A stretch of DNA of 64,000 nucleotides from Atopsyche davidsoni (Eukaryota; Arthropoda; Insecta; Trichoptera; Hydrobiosidae). The notes under the pieces are model-generated. The model ran no database searches. It had not been told where the DNA came from and was given only the letters and a program-made list of their open reading frames with translations. The stretch lies in contig JAILWY010000018.1 in the NCBI GenBank assembly GCA_022113835.1, positions 9,649,001 through 9,713,000 on the forward strand, in the 5' to 3' direction. Shown here in pieces: positions 1 to 13,235 of the stretch. A program made the translations under genes and the position numbers. How positions within the stretch are numbered: position 1 is the stretch's first letter; each line of letters starts with the position of its first letter.

Positions 1-108
1 ATTTGCTGAAAATCATCTTATATTCCCTGTCTTCGGTCTTGAAATGACAATAAGAACACTTATATATAATGTGGTTTATCATGTACAGACCTTTCTGATT
101 CAGGGTTG

Positions 109-156
109 AAAAGGGTCACACTAATGACCCTTTTTTTACCCACACTAGTGGGTAAA
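109..156. repeat. Two adjacent perfect hairpins
   Basis: AAAAGGGTCA (109-118) pairs with TGACCCTTTT (125-134) around a 6-nt loop. TTTACCCAC (135-143) pairs with GTGGGTAAA (148-156) around a 4-nt loop. The two stems abut with no spacer and no gene nearby. Confidence 0.85.
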
Positions 157-955
157 TAAAAAAACACAAGAGGAACCTTCCCAAGTAGCTGTCAAAGATA
201 TAGTATATGCTCCAAATATTTAAACGAAATTTAAGATTAATAACATCATTTCAACTAAAAAATAAATGAATAGATACGAATTTTATGGTTCATTGACCGG
301 GTTTTTAGATAGTTTAAGGTTGTTTTTAGCTTATTTTAAAAGAGCTTATGATACAACAGTGTTCGATGCCAATAACTGAAACTCGCTAGAATATTTGATA
401 AAATCATCTCCAATAAGACATTGTTGAATAGTGATCGCTCAGACGGCGCGGCCCCACTTGGCATCACAATAAGTGTTGACTTATCCATTCAATATACTAT
501 TATATGGTGACGCGAACATTTCAAATGGATAATTGCATTCTTTATTGTTCCGTAATTGAATAATCAAATATGCTGTCCCGGCGTTTGGAGCCGCATGAGG
601 TGCCACATGAGCCAGCTCTGTAAATGTCAGATAAAACGAAACGGTAAGTGTAAATGATAAATATCGGATGCGCATTGGACACCTTAAGTCTTAGTTAATA
701 TGCAGTCGTAATACTTTTAAAATGTGTTACCTGATGCAGCATTAATAGGTTTTTACAAACACTGAGTTTGTTTTTTTGAAGATATTCTAACATACTCAAT
801 TGAAAATATTTTGATGTAGTGTCAAAGATGGATTTAACAAAATAATCATTTTAGAGTTGACATTGCATAAATTTATTTAAATTTTTGCCGTCATTATCTG
901 TGTTTAAATTTAAAACAGTAAAAAAAGGTTTTGTACAGATTTATATTATTTTAAT

Positions 956-971
956 AAAAAAAAAAAAAAAA
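956..971. repeat. A16 homopolymer
   Basis: Sixteen consecutive A after TTTTAAT. It could be a remnant retroposon tail, but no element body or target duplication is recognisable. Confidence 0.85.
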
Positions 972-2761
972 CACCACTATAACAGTAATTAGTTTAAAAT
1001 GATAATGAACCTATGTTCACAACGCTTCATAAGCACTATAATTAACTTGTTTACTAAGTATACATTTTCTCTAAAACCCAATACCGACGAAATCTGTTAT
1101 AATTACACAATCATTTTCCAGAATGAAATATAATGTAGCCCGGCCGCTGAGCAGTAATCGAAAATTGCAAGTATAATGTATGGCTTGTGTTGACGCACTA
1201 ATAATGAACCCCACAATGCTGTTTCATATTTCATGATTCTGAAATAAAGTCCTGCTATAGAAACTAAATATTGTGCTAGATAATTGTAGCGGTGTGCCCG
1301 TATAAAAATCCGCTATTAAAGTTTGTTGTTTATTCTTCCATCTCTTGATAATGATTTTGACATGCTAATATCTAACAAGCGACTCGGGTAAACATAATTA
1401 AGTTTGAAAAGAACCTTTTTAATTAAATACAAAAGTAAATATTTAACATCATTGTATTTTAAATTATTTGTATAATAAATTTGGATTGATTTTATGATCA
1501 TACGCTCAATATTCAATCGATTTGGATATAAATATGACCATTATATTATGTTGTATTTTATATTTATTTACTATTAGTAATAATAACATAGTTGAATAAT
1601 TTTTCAAGGTGCTTATTTATGATATTATATTGATATAATTAGCTCGATTTTATATCTAAATTCAACTACAATTAAATGAATTGTAATGCAATACTATTAG
1701 TTAGATACCATGATTCATATATACAAGTAGATATTTTTATAGATTGTAACCTTTAATAATTTAAAACAAAACGTTCCCCAAACCTGCAATTTTATCTGAA
1801 AAGAATCTCACTCAAATCGAATTAAGTTTGCTAGCTTAAATAATAATAGGGGAATCTCAAACCTAACCACATCTCGCTCCTGTTTTTTTTTGTGTGTGTA
1901 TTAATAATCGAACGTCCAACGCTTGTTACATTACTTCATGGTAGTTCTTCGCTGGGGTCATTGGCATCTCGGCCGCAGATATAGAGAAAAAATAGCGATT
2001 CATCTGTTGGAAGACGTTTGAAAAAAATATTTCTTAAAGACAGGTTTCCGACCGAACGATTGAGTATTTTATATGTACGGCAGACTCAATTTATTCGCAG
2101 GACTCTGTTGGAGTTTCAAAATTTCATACGTGCAATATTATATCTTCTCGCTTTTTATGCATACGTCTTAGGTTATCATCCCAATAGAAAAAAAATGAAG
2201 TTATAAATCACCAGAGAGTTTTACAAACTAGTTTTTTGAACGAATTAAACATAGCTCTATTACACTTTTTAACTATTGTGAAAAAATATATAACGCAGTA
2301 TTAACTTCTTAAATGTTCAGTATAGTTTTTTTTTAAACGCTTAGCAACCCATTTTTAAAGGAAAATAACATATTGATGTTTTGGGTGTACTTCAAAATAT
2401 TTAATATTTTTAAAAAAATCTAAAATGCCTGTGGTTTTATGTTGTCAGATAATGCTGCCAGAATTAACAAATCTGCCTAGTAGCAGAAGCCCTTTGATTC
2501 ATTGAATTTACTTAGTTTTTTCTTTTCAAAGAATACAACAATTTTGGCTAAACGTGTGAGAATCATGTTTTTTGTATCGATGTACATACAAGTTTTTAGT
2601 AGAAAATAATATCACATTATTTGGTACAATAAAATTCACAGTTATACTGAAAGAGATCGCGATATGTTGCTCGCCATTAATCTATCATAATAATTTGCTT
2701 TTTTTTCTTTCTAGGGTCAATGAATCCTTTAACTAACTTGTTTGGAACTATTAAATAAGAA

Positions 2762-2965
2762 TAGACCCTGGGTTATTGACCAAAGCATGGCCAGGACCGG
2801 TCGGGCGGGTGCTGGCGGAGGCTCCGGGGCCCCTGAAATCCTCCGTCATTATACCACTGGGAGTACAACACTCCTGCCACCTCCGCCACCCGCCAGCTGG
2901 CCAGCAACTCGCCGACTGGGCACTACCATTTGTCCCGCAAGCATCGCACTCAACCGTCGACCACT
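2762..2965. promoter_or_regulatory. GC-rich island, candidate cis-regulatory module
   Basis: A sharp GC-rich block in AT-rich flanks with both strands partly open (119 codons plus, non-ATG start; 80 codons minus). The plus frame carries Gly/Ala-rich and P5 runs typical of translated GC-rich DNA. A T-rich tract ending CTAG at 2714 could be a splice acceptor about 50 bp upstream, but no donor closes the block. A low-confidence alternative is an exon. Confidence 0.3.
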
Positions 2966-3039
2966 TTGTTATAAGGCTGAACAATATAATCATAGCTCAA
3001 CAAATGTATATTCATCTCTTCGAAAAATACCCAAAAAAA

Positions 3040-5300
3040 TAACACGAAATATTAAATATAAGTTACAAATAATTTTCATAGTACTATCGCCAACGGAATA
3101 AGTTATACCTTGATTTATTAATATTTTATGCCTTATATATAAATCAGTTAAAAGTTTTCATTACATTATTTGCAGAAAAGAAAGGATAAAACATTATCGA
3201 TTTTTAATATTTAATGAATTTAAATATGACATTCTATTAAGTATAATAAATTATCTCCTTCAACTGACGTGTGATTTATAGAGATTAAATGAGGTTTATA
3301 ATTTACCTAAGAGTAGTTTAATACATATTATCTGAGTATTCTGAATTATTTACTGGCAGTAAATAAATCTAGTTGCCGGGAGATGGGCTAAACCTGTTCC
3401 ACCCCGCCGGCCTTGCGTATGTAATGGGCCAGCGCTGACAAAACCATTGATGCTATTTTTTATTACCTGGAATCATCACAATATTATCACATACTATAAA
3501 ATTTCTTAAAAATTCATTCAATCGTTAAAACATATATTGAAATTATTTTTGATAATGCATAGATTTAAGTAAGTCATCTCCATGATAGATTTTTATAACT
3601 GACAGTTCTTTAAACTCATCTCGTTCAATAATTATACTAGCGAAACCTATACAATACAAATTGTATATTTATTATATAATATTTAAAAGAAAACTGTGGG
3701 TAAACATTAATTACAGTTTATTTTAAATGTAAATTTTTAAAACCTACAATGTTGTCTATGAATTCTCTGAATAAGGTCGCATTCGTCCAATATGGCGAAC
3801 CTTTAACAAAGGTTCAATATATGCCATTGCACCATTAGTGTGCAGTACTGCATTTTAAACGAGGTTCTCTACTTATAGACAATCATTTTACACACAGTGT
3901 TAATGTTATATCCCTCTTTTTTAAATATTATGTACCTAATGCATATTTTTTGAAAATGAAATATAAATTTTATATTATTTTTATTTGATATAAACATTCT
4001 TTCGTTTTTTTACTAATATAAAACCATACATTCTGACTTTTATATGATCGTGAACCCTCCTAAATCATTAGGCCGGAAATTGATACAAACATACGAGCGC
4101 TATTACACGCAGATACGCTGTCTTATAAAGTGCTACTAGTTTTATCGCTGGAACAGTAGACGGTTGTGGGAATTATGGCATATTTTTTTAAAAATATATA
4201 CTATGAGGAATAAAGGTTCATGTAAAAGGTTTTTAATTTTTGTGTTTAGTTAACCTGTCATATCGAACGGATAGTTCTCACTGATCGTCTTTTGGAAACA
4301 TAAAAAGACATTCTTGTTTTTAAAAAAATATTTTTTTATGTTTATTAATATATGTTAGAATTATAGCTAATGAATTACAGTCTGTGGAAAAAAAATGTAT
4401 TTGGTTTTACACAAATAACAACCTGAGATTAAATAAATATAAATAAGAGCTTATATAAGAACTACATATTAGAAACATCGGGAAACCCCATATGATTAAC
4501 AACAATAACAATAACTCGTGTGACACGTTTGATAACATAATATTACAGTCGAAAATTATACTTTGAAATTTAATTCAAATCCTAAAATAGAGTCTCCATG
4601 ATCAATGCATGATGTGTTGTCAAACAACACACAACTTGTCCGGTAAATTTATTCCGTTTGAACGTCTTGAAATGACAATGCTGAACCCATCTCGGTAAAG
4701 CAAATAATATATCTGCGAATTTTCGCGCTTCGCTATTTGCATTAATTTTATTGGTGTCGAACCCAACTGCGCGACTTCTCTGCGGCTAAGGTCATCCTAA
4801 TGACACCGTGTATATAAAACTGAGACCACCGCACAGAGCTTCCAGATATAATACTTGTTGAATATTTAAAAGTTTTATTAATTTTAATATATATAATAAT
4901 CTAATAAAGACAACATGAGAACAACAAAGTGTTTTGTCTCAAATCTTTAAAAAGTTTAAAGTCAATATTTATCATATGAAATAAATAAAAATTGTTTAAA
5001 AATAAATAAATTAGCTAAAATTAAATCTTTTATAGATTACTATATTCTTCTAGTACAAAATTTTGCTTGGCATTGGTCACAGCTAGTTTAAAAATAAAAT
5101 CAAAATAGATCGACATTCATATGACCTGTATCGCAGAGTGAAACACCAAATTATAAAATACATTTTGTTTTAAATAAAAAATCATTTTGCATACTCCTAA
5201 TAAACAATTCCGTCAGAAAATTATTATCATACTTATAATTGAGATTCAATTAATTTAATAAAACAGCAGGAAGATAATAAGGCGGTATAATTATGAATTT
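3040..5300. other. AT-rich non-coding DNA
   Basis: No frame or RNA is supportable. A 40-bp GC patch at 3375-3435 (CACCCCGCCGGCCTTGCG) and a mixed patch at 4720-4820 are the only composition changes. Confidence 0.6.
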
Positions 5301-5304
5301 TACA

Positions 5305-5601
5305 TTATATAATAACACAAATATTATTAATCAAGAAATCCAACTGCGCCTTTGTTATGCAAATCACACATTTGGCGCGATCCGATTGACAAATTCGCTC
5401 CGAGCCGATGGGACAGCATCCAGCTCGGCGGATCGATATCTTCTCTTCTTCTAGTGCTTCTCGTAATAGAAGGTTGGTGACCATTTCATCGAATATACAT
5501 TCGATGGCACCAACCACAGGCTTAAATTCCGCTTCTTTTCCTTTGATTTTTAGCTGTAAGATGCTATATTTTTTTTCAAAAACCTTACGCTTATTAACCA
5601 T
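5305..5601 (-). CDS. Hypothetical 98-aa ORF (uncertain)
   Basis: An ATG-initiated minus-strand frame of 98 codons starts MVNKRKVFEKKYSILQLKIK. The N-terminal two thirds are rich in K and E and probably helical, including the stretch LLLREALEEEKISIRR. The C-terminal part has CCPIGSERIC followed by a KCVIC pair, a spacing that could bind zinc but matches no named finger I know. It ends 50 bp from the repeat insertion at 5664-5919, so it may be part of a mobile or retrocopied segment. The composition is more protein-like than the overlapping plus-strand frame. No promoter or splice sites are evident. Confidence 0.25.
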   Translation of the reverse strand: MVNKRKVFEKKYSILQLKIKGKEAEFKPVVGAIECIFDEMVTNLLLREALEEEKISIRRAGCCPIGSERICQSDRAKCVICITKAQLDFLINNICVII

Positions 5602-5663
5602 GACGCAGTCAACCCATTATCAACAAATTGCGCCTTCAACTTGCAGCCTTTCAATTAGGTAAA

Positions 5664-5919
5664 ACCATTTAAAAAAAGCCAGCTATTGGCTAGCTGCAAG
5701 CTGTTGGCGCGAGTTGTTGCTACGTGTGTAGAAGCCTCTAAGTGTGCAGGTCTCGACTCAATAAAGAAGATATTCATGTTGTTGAATGTATTACTGATAC
5801 TGATACTTTTGAGCAAAATACTTGAGTGATTTTCCACATGTTCGTTTTTATTTGTGACCGGTTTCGCCAACCTTTCACGTTGGCATTATCAAACAGAGTG
5901 AGATTTTATATAATAATAA
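5664..5919 (+). mobile_element. Short interspersed element inserted between 13-bp direct repeats
   Basis: TCAATTAGGTAAA is present perfectly at 5651-5663 and again at 5920-5932. This is the pattern of a target-site duplication around a 256-bp insertion. On the plus strand the insert ends in TTATATAATAATAA, which could be the simple-repeat tail of a target-primed retroposon. Its right third (about 5808-5898) matches the arms of the foldback at 14083-14279. It also contains a small internal inverted repeat (CCAAC...GTTGG). No coding domain is seen, so it is probably a SINE or a 5'-truncated non-autonomous element. The family is unknown to me. Confidence 0.65.
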
Positions 5920-5932
5920 TCAATTAGGTAAA

Positions 5933-7147
5933 CAATTGTTAGAGGGAGAAGTTTTTGGAAAGAGAGAGAGTGATTGTCAGGTGGTAGGGGCTAATGTGAT
6001 ATTAATGTAACTGACAAGTGGAGGATTCTATATAATTGCAAATTTTTGTGAACAAATGTTTTTATATTAATGGGGTAATTATCTAAAGTAGTGACTTTGA
6101 GGTGTAGCAGCAGTTATCCTGTGTTGGGATTTGTCCTGTAGTGTGTTTATCTGTAAATAATAGGTTTTTGCGCATTAAATGGTTTTTTAAAGATGTGATT
6201 TAGCAATAGGGAATAATAGTGGAGACTAATTGAAAATTACATGGTCATTAAGCAGGTGCTCCGGTGTGTTATATTTTATGCGATTGATTTCTAAAATCTC
6301 TTGGCGATCGAGTTTTGTGCCTTTATTGTTAACTAGAAATGTAGACCGTCACAGAATGACGTATTCTATGAACGATGCAATAGTGTTTGAACATATGTTT
6401 GGCTGACAACACGATGAATTAAATGAATTGCTTTCATTTTGTACCATTAGTTGGATGAAGGTGCGAAGTTCTATGATATATTTGGCCTTGAACTTTTAAG
6501 CAGAGTGGCCCTGATTCTGCCACTGGACCTGTTAATTTAGCTCCCATTGATGCAAAAGGTATACAGTTATTGTATGATCTTATTTTTCTTTTGAAATTCC
6601 AGTGTTAATTTTTTTAGAAGGCATTTTGAGTTATTAATGATGTGATTAATAATTTCTAATGCAATTTCGATGAAAAAATAAAGATGGTACTTGTGTCAAA
6701 CTGACATAAACTGGAAATTTCTAAGAAGCATCAACATTTGTTTTTTTTTGTAAAAGTTCTAAATTTGAAATTCTCGCGGTGAACAACAGAATCATATAAT
6801 TCGTACATATTGAAACTCGCTAAAGCATATTTTTTAGTTTATGAATGAAAATATTATCTTATCGTCTTGAAATTCGGCACATAGCCGCGGAAAAACTTAC
6901 TGAACTTACGCCCAAAAACAGCGTTGTATCTTTCAAGATATTCTATAGAGAACCAAAAAATTAAACATACACACACACACACAAACAATGGATATTATTA
7001 TAGTAGATATGCAAAATTTTGAGATTGGAGTTCTGGTTAATATCGTGCTTGTTATCAGAGAGGTGGAAGGAACTACTTTTTTTTTTAATGTATTATGCCT
7101 CAATTCTTGTTGGTCTAGTTAGGTCTAGTCAACTTATGACAAATTAG
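5933..7147. other. Non-coding DNA, G/T-skewed in part
   Basis: After the second 13-bp repeat comes a purine run (AAAGAGAGAGAG near 5960) and a G/T-skewed stretch to about 6260, then ordinary AT-rich DNA. No frame of note. Confidence 0.5.
6969..6983. repeat. Short (AC)n run
   Basis: About seven AC units; a minor microsatellite. Confidence 0.8.
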
Positions 7148-7375
7148 TTGGTCAGGATCCCAGTTCGATGTGTTGGTCGACATGTCTGCTTCGGGTGGTG
7201 CCGGCGGTGGTGCCGGTGTGGCCCCGGGGACTCCTCGCGCCGGGGAGCTGGCGGGCGCATCGGCCGGAGTCAGTCGCGTCCGCGCCACAGCCGCGACCAC
7301 AACGTCCCCGCGCGTGCGCCACAAGCGAGTGCACGCGCATTTGACAGCTCGCAGAGAGCCCAGCGATTGACAGTT
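7148..7375. promoter_or_regulatory. CpG-rich island, possible promoter or cis-regulatory module
   Basis: The most GC-rich segment of the left third: 49 of 60 bases are G or C in 7201-7260. Four frames on two strands are open for 66-82 codons, which argues that composition rather than coding keeps them open. The plus ATG at 7170 (or 7182) gives an Ala/Gly/Ser-rich peptide. No clear donor ends it. It could be a CpG-rich promoter with a short leader ORF, a regulatory module or an exon, in falling order of preference. Confidence 0.3.
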
Positions 7376-8154
7376 TTTTCTGACTAAGATTTTCAGTCAT
7401 CGGTGAAGGTTATTGCAACCAAAGTACCTATTTGGTTATTGAGTTTCTTTGTTTTGGAGTTGTTTACTTTTGATGATGTTCAGCAGCGAAACAGTAAAAA
7501 AGTGAATATAAGTAACGAATGTTGTTAAAGTTAGCGTGAATAGTAAGCTAAGGTGTGTATAAAATTATTTTTGATATTAAGTTTTTTATTACGTATATTT
7601 CAAAATGATTTAGCTTTCACTTGTCTGTAAAGTTTTGAGCATTAACTATTATGTTCTTGTTACTAAAATAAACTTGTGAACTTCAGCACTTAGTGTACCA
7701 AAAAAAGGATTGTAACTTATTTGATCAAAAGATATCATAAACAAAGAATTAAACTATTGTGTATTATGTATTGTTCTTTTTACAGGTTTAATTTTTTCGT
7801 AATTATAAATATTGTAAAGTTTAATTTCTAAAGCCTGGATTTTGCTGCGTGTTAAATATTTTAAGCTTTCAGAAGTTAATAAGTACAAAGAAAGATGAAA
7901 ATAACATTTTCCTCGGGATAGACTAGATTTATTTGTAAGACTTTTCATTAATAACAAATACATTTCATTAAGCCAAATGACTAGTAGATAACGGAAATAT
8001 TTTGTATTATTTCTGGGGACTTAAATAACTTTTTTTATCTGACGAAGCCGTCTAAAGGTTGAAGTATCCACTACATAAAACATTGCACACTCTTAGTCTT
8101 TTTTGATATAAAACCGTGGCATATTATTTTTCGTTTAAGCGATGATATTACAGC

Positions 8155-8235
8155 ATAGAAAATAGCAACCGCGGAGGCAGTCGCTCGCCCTCCCATTGTA
8201 GGTGATTGCCGGCCACGCCGCTGACAAGATCCATT
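8155..8235. promoter_or_regulatory. Small GC-rich block
   Basis: About 80 bp, with CAACCGCGGAGGCAGTCGCT and a SOX-like CCATTGT near 8194. There is no open frame of note. It resembles the larger islands in composition and is a possible small regulatory module. Confidence 0.2.
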
Positions 8236-9119
8236 CGATAAACTTAATAATATAAATTTTATTAATGTACCATTTCGAAATTGAAATTTAATAGCAGCAT
8301 ATCAGTCATGTTCGCGCATTATGATTCTTATCTAAGGTCAACCTTTTTTTAAATTCATGAACATATATTTTTTGACAAATATTCGAGGTAACTACAAGTA
8401 TTTTTCGGCCCTGACCTGACCGAATCCGAGATTCCTCTGTTTACATTCTCGTGAACCCAGTCCTTGATTTGATTTGAATTTTTAAGGTTCTACGTCCGCT
8501 ATTTCCGGTAGAGGTTGTTATAAATAAATATTTGCCGTTATGAAATTCGAAGCCCTTGAAAGGTCAAAAAAGATTGTTTATGATTTCCTAGTTATGTTTG
8601 AAGTAGGCTGGCTAATGTATCTGAATATGAAAAATGCTCAAGAACACCTTCAAATACTTGTTGGTGTGTATAAATTTATTTTCTTTTTTTGGACGTACTT
8701 TTGGATGTATAATGAAGGCTTAAAATAACCCTGTTTATCAGCCAAAAGAGTTATGGTTAATATGAAAAAAAACTAGTTGTCAGTAATATAAAATTTTAAA
8801 TTTTTTAGTATTTATCTTTGTGTTATTTACTTCTTTGCGAAACAGTAAAATAAAAAACTAATAAATAAGGAAGCAAAACTGCTTATTTGTTTTATTAATA
8901 CTCGATTAGCAAACAAAATTAAAATAAAAATAACATCGAGCACCATAAAAATGGATTGTGCAAAAAATGTCGCAGATATTGCATCAAACAGATCGACCGT
9001 CTGCTAGCATTGGGTTCTTTTTATATTTATTAGCAATAATGGTAATTTTAAGCAATCTGGCAATTTAAAAATACATTTAGGTGCTAAAGGTAATCTTAGA
9101 AAAAAATATCACCAAAAAG

Positions 9120-9400
9120 ATTGTTTTTCCGTGAGCGCCGTCGGTACGTGTGCGCTGGCGCAACAGCACGATTTGTTCACGAGAGCCTTCGGTGTGCAAT
9201 TTGAATTTCGGTGTAGTATCGGCCAATTTTGATTTAAAAAGTACGTTAGTGTTTCGCAACCGGCACCGGCCGCCCAAAGATACAACCATCACAGCTGATC
9301 GAAAATCAAACAAAGATCAACCTTGAAATGTACTAAACGCTTTCTACCGCGCTCGCGCGATTACGTGACCGGCGGACGGCCCGTGGCATGGCGTGCAGCT
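9120..9400. promoter_or_regulatory. GC-rich bipartite island
   Basis: Two GC-rich halves (9125-9300 and 9345-9400) with CpG-dense runs such as CGCGCTCGCGCGATTACGTG. Short shadow frames occur on both strands. No exon boundary is convincing. It is a candidate promoter or enhancer. Confidence 0.28.
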
Positions 9401-12400
9401 TACAGGGATTTTTAATCATTATTCCATGTACACTCCACTCTGAATTATTTGTAAATATGTATGTGAGGAAGCGGGCCATCATAAACAGGGAAAAGCAATC
9501 GCAAGCGTCGAGCTTCATTAAACTCTGTGCTAATGGCTTCCTTCATTCAACATGTGCACACTCGCAGTACCTGCATGTTATTCTAGGCAAAATTTAGTAT
9601 AAATTATTAATCGAAATCAATCAAAACGATACTTTTCAACTAAAATGTATTTATAAAGTTTCTTTTTTTAATATGAAATTGGTTAAATAATACAAACGTA
9701 GTATAATTTACCGTAAAACAAAAGTTAATTGAAATTAGATGCGTGATTCCTGAATGCTTAACAAAGCACTACATTATGCATGATTTTTTACATTCAATGT
9801 GTCAAACCTTAGTTTTTTGTTCTGACTACTACACAGTTGAATGTAAATGCTGTCTGTTACAGTGCAGAAATATCAAACCGATTGCTTTGTTCAAAGCACA
9901 AAAATAACTTAGGAAGTCACGACTTTAGCTTGCAAACAAATTTATTATATTGTACATTTACTTCGAATGAGTCGATTAAAGTTTCTATGCTGTATGTCTA
10001 TTATTGTTAATAACCATAACGTTTATTTGCTGAATTTGTCAATTTTACAGGTTATATTGAATTCTCTCGTCTCTTATTTCGCTATTGATTTAATTATAAA
10101 AATAATCAAATGTGGTATATAAATTTTTTTTACAATAAAATAAAAAAACTATATAAATAACGACAATTGCTACCGTTTTTTTAACGTAATCAAATAATAC
10201 TACATAGTTATTATTAGGAAGTGATCTTTTTTTTGGTATTTTTATAGTGTTTGATTAAAAAATAACTGTTTAAAATAATATTATCATTATACAACCACTA
10301 AAAGCTTTTGTTTCCAGCAAATTGATTGTTTATTGATTCCGACAGACCTGTGATATTATTTTTTTACTTATATACAGATACAATATTCACTTTTTATTAT
10401 GCTAAGTATTGAAATGTTGTACTATTAGCATTTAGAGAAACGTATAATGTACATGGCACTAGATGACCGCTATTTTTAATATTCCAATTGCCATTGAGCC
10501 GACGCCTGGCCATCTAAAATGTCATGATCTCGGGATATCCATTCAAAGTATTGACATTGAATCGAAAATGTTTTTTTAATATTATTTATGAAAATGTAAA
10601 AATATGCGCTGTTTACCCAGATGTACTCAAATGTATCCAGCACAAAGTCGATCGACGTAAAATTATAATATGATTAGGTGCTACCTTGAGATATCGACCA
10701 CCGGTGAATAGACACCTAAATAATAAATTACTTAATGGCTTGAACGGGAGGGGATCACCTGCCGACACGAACATTAATTTTGTTTCCTTGAAAGAATGTA
10801 ATTTTAACGCTAAGGCAGACATAATTAACGTATTTTTTGGCAGTACAATTTTATATAACAAAAAAATCTCTCAAAAAACATCGGTGTCCATTGAGCGAAT
10901 ATAGTTTATTTAATTTAAAATCGTTATTATCAATTTAAAATAAATAAATTATAACATTTAAAAAGCTTTGTTTCATTAAATTATCAACAAAGGCATTATT
11001 AATAACTTTGTATTATATTTACTATACTTTTAATACATGCATAAAATATTATTGTTGATATAAGCATTAAAAGAAATTTTAATAAGCTTCATATCAGTTA
11101 TACTAAAATATAAGTGTTCAAGAATATGGCTAGGTAACAATTATATTTTAAAATTTGCAGCAATGTTCCCATTTAATTTTTATAATGTTTTATGATTACT
11201 TCCAATTCGTTTTAATACATTATTTTGTAGTTTACTACATTTTTTATAGTTAGACGCTTTTGCAGATGTCAATTAAAAAAAAACAATGACACTGGCTTGT
11301 TTGCGATTATTCTTTGTTCGCAAGGTGACTTTACCGTTTTGTCTTTTTTTCAATCGATGCAAACGATGTTTGAATATTTTGAGTTCATTTATTGAATACA
11401 CAAAACGGTCGTTTGATCTGAATAGTCTACAACAACGTATGCCTAATTAACTGGTCAAAATTTTAACTGATTTTTCACTTTTTAAATTTATATTTTATGT
11501 TAATAATTTTAAATAAAAATGGAAGCAAACGCAACTTGCATTTATGACGTCAAGTTATTACATAACCTGTTCTGGCTCAGTATCATATTCTTGACTCTCA
11601 ATGTCATTTTTTGTATTATTCCGGCATCACTGAACTTCACGCCTATACTGGATTGTGATTGTTTTCATTGCGATCTTTGTTATTGAAAATATGAGATCTT
11701 GGTGATAAATATGGCTATTCTTACGTAATAAAATTCCGAAATAATATATATATTTTTTTAAATTTAATAATAAAATATATCGAATTAAGTATTAAATGTA
11801 TAAAGTATTTATAATCGCTCAATCGCATAGGGCGTATTTTGATTTGCTGTTTTTATTTCATCAAAAAATAATCATAATTACATAATTTAAAAAAGCCTTT
11901 AAAATCTCTTTAAATACTTGTAGTACTTTAAGGATTTTGTAGTGTTTTTCATTTTAACGTGATGGTGTGCTGAATTTCGTTGATATCAATCTTTAAAGAG
12001 TGCGAATTTATTTTAAAACAATATTTCATGCATTATGAGTGCATTGCTGTCTTATAAAAAGTACGTATTTCATATTTTAATGGTGCCTATCATTATTGTA
12101 TTTTTATCATTAAGTAAGATATTTTTTACAAGCACTGGACTGATGAACTTGAAGCGGATTTCCTGATCACATCGTGAGAATCAAAAGATGCTACGATGAT
12201 GTTATGAAATCCATTTTTTCTGCGGCATTTTATCTGCTTTTTGTATTGAATACATTACAGGACATCGAACTAATAATAAAACCAGTTCAATCATTGCTTT
12301 AGGTTGGGGATTAATGATCATACGCAATCATCTGCAATAGGGTTATTATAATAATCACCGCAAGGAGAATTTATTAAGTTTTGCAAAATAAATATAACGA

Positions 12401-12474
12401 GTGACGTAATTTGACGTTTTAAAGGAAGCGTTGTATCAACAGTTCCTTTGTGTGATTACAAATAACGAAGTTTC

Positions 12475-12550
12475 TAGCGCGAGAGCTCCTCGCTCCGGCA
12501 GCGTTTCACGGACTCCACTTGACAAGACGAGCGTAATGAAATTATGTCGA
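12475..12550. promoter_or_regulatory. GC-rich block with TAATGARAT-type site
   Basis: A short island reaching from CTAGCGCGAGAGCTCC to a TAATGAAAT at 12534-12542, which matches the POU/homeodomain TAATGARAT consensus. There is no coding signal. Confidence 0.25.
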
Positions 12551-13208
12551 ATAAAGTAGCCTTTGTTCGCGCTATGTAGTGCATCAATTATCAAAGCGTG
12601 CAATCCATTACCGAATTTTTAAGCGACAAACAATAGACCGTAAATAATATTTTTATGGATGTGTTACACAAGCCAAAATCTGGCGGACGTCTGTTCTTCC
12701 CGTAATGTATCCGAATGACCCTCGCAGTACTTAAGGGAACATAACGGCCAGATAAATAAAGCGAATGAGTAGTTAAATACTTTTATGCCTTTGCTGTCGA
12801 AGATATAAAAAACTTAATATTGTATTTGAGATATACCTATTTAATGGCTGTCGACAAGCTTTGACACATAAAATACTAAATAATCGTAAAAACAAATAAA
12901 CTTTAACGCCCTGACGGCTATAAACATAAGCCGTATAGATATATAAATTTTTGTTTGTATGATTATATTGAGATGAACATATTTAATTATATATGAAATA
13001 AAACTACATTATGGGCTCTTAAATCATGAAACCTTAATAAACGTTATATGGTTGTATCAAAGTAAACGATTGGCAATCATGGGTGACCCAAATGAGATAC
13101 GAGCTTACATCCTTCTGGCAAGCTCCAGGCTGCGCAAGCCACCAAGCTGTCGTGCCGCCATTACAAGACCTTTTATTTCCGCGTACTGCAATACAAACAT
13201 TATTTATA

Positions 13209-13235
13209 AAACAGGGCTTACTGGAAGCCCTGTTT
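13209..13235. repeat. 11-bp perfect stem, 5-nt loop
   Basis: AAACAGGGCTT and AAGCCCTGTTT around ACTGG. It lies in a moderately GC-rich patch (13080-13240) where both strands have short open frames but no recognised product. Confidence 0.8.

Larger units (their letters stand above)
1..2700. other. AT-rich non-coding DNA
   Basis: Apart from the twin hairpins (109-156) and an A16 run, I see only AT-rich sequence with short chance frames. A small GC patch at 575-620 lacks features. Confidence 0.6.
7400..12470. other. AT-rich non-coding DNA between islands
   Basis: Apart from the blocks listed at 8155 and 9120, only a mixed-composition patch (10610-10830, overlapping short frames on both strands) stands out. 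No RNA gene or mobile element was recognised. Confidence 0.5.

Noticed and set aside
7115..7400. Four overlapping frames of 66-82 codons
   Set aside because: Openness on both strands at once follows from about 80% GC; no splice sites or domain favour one.
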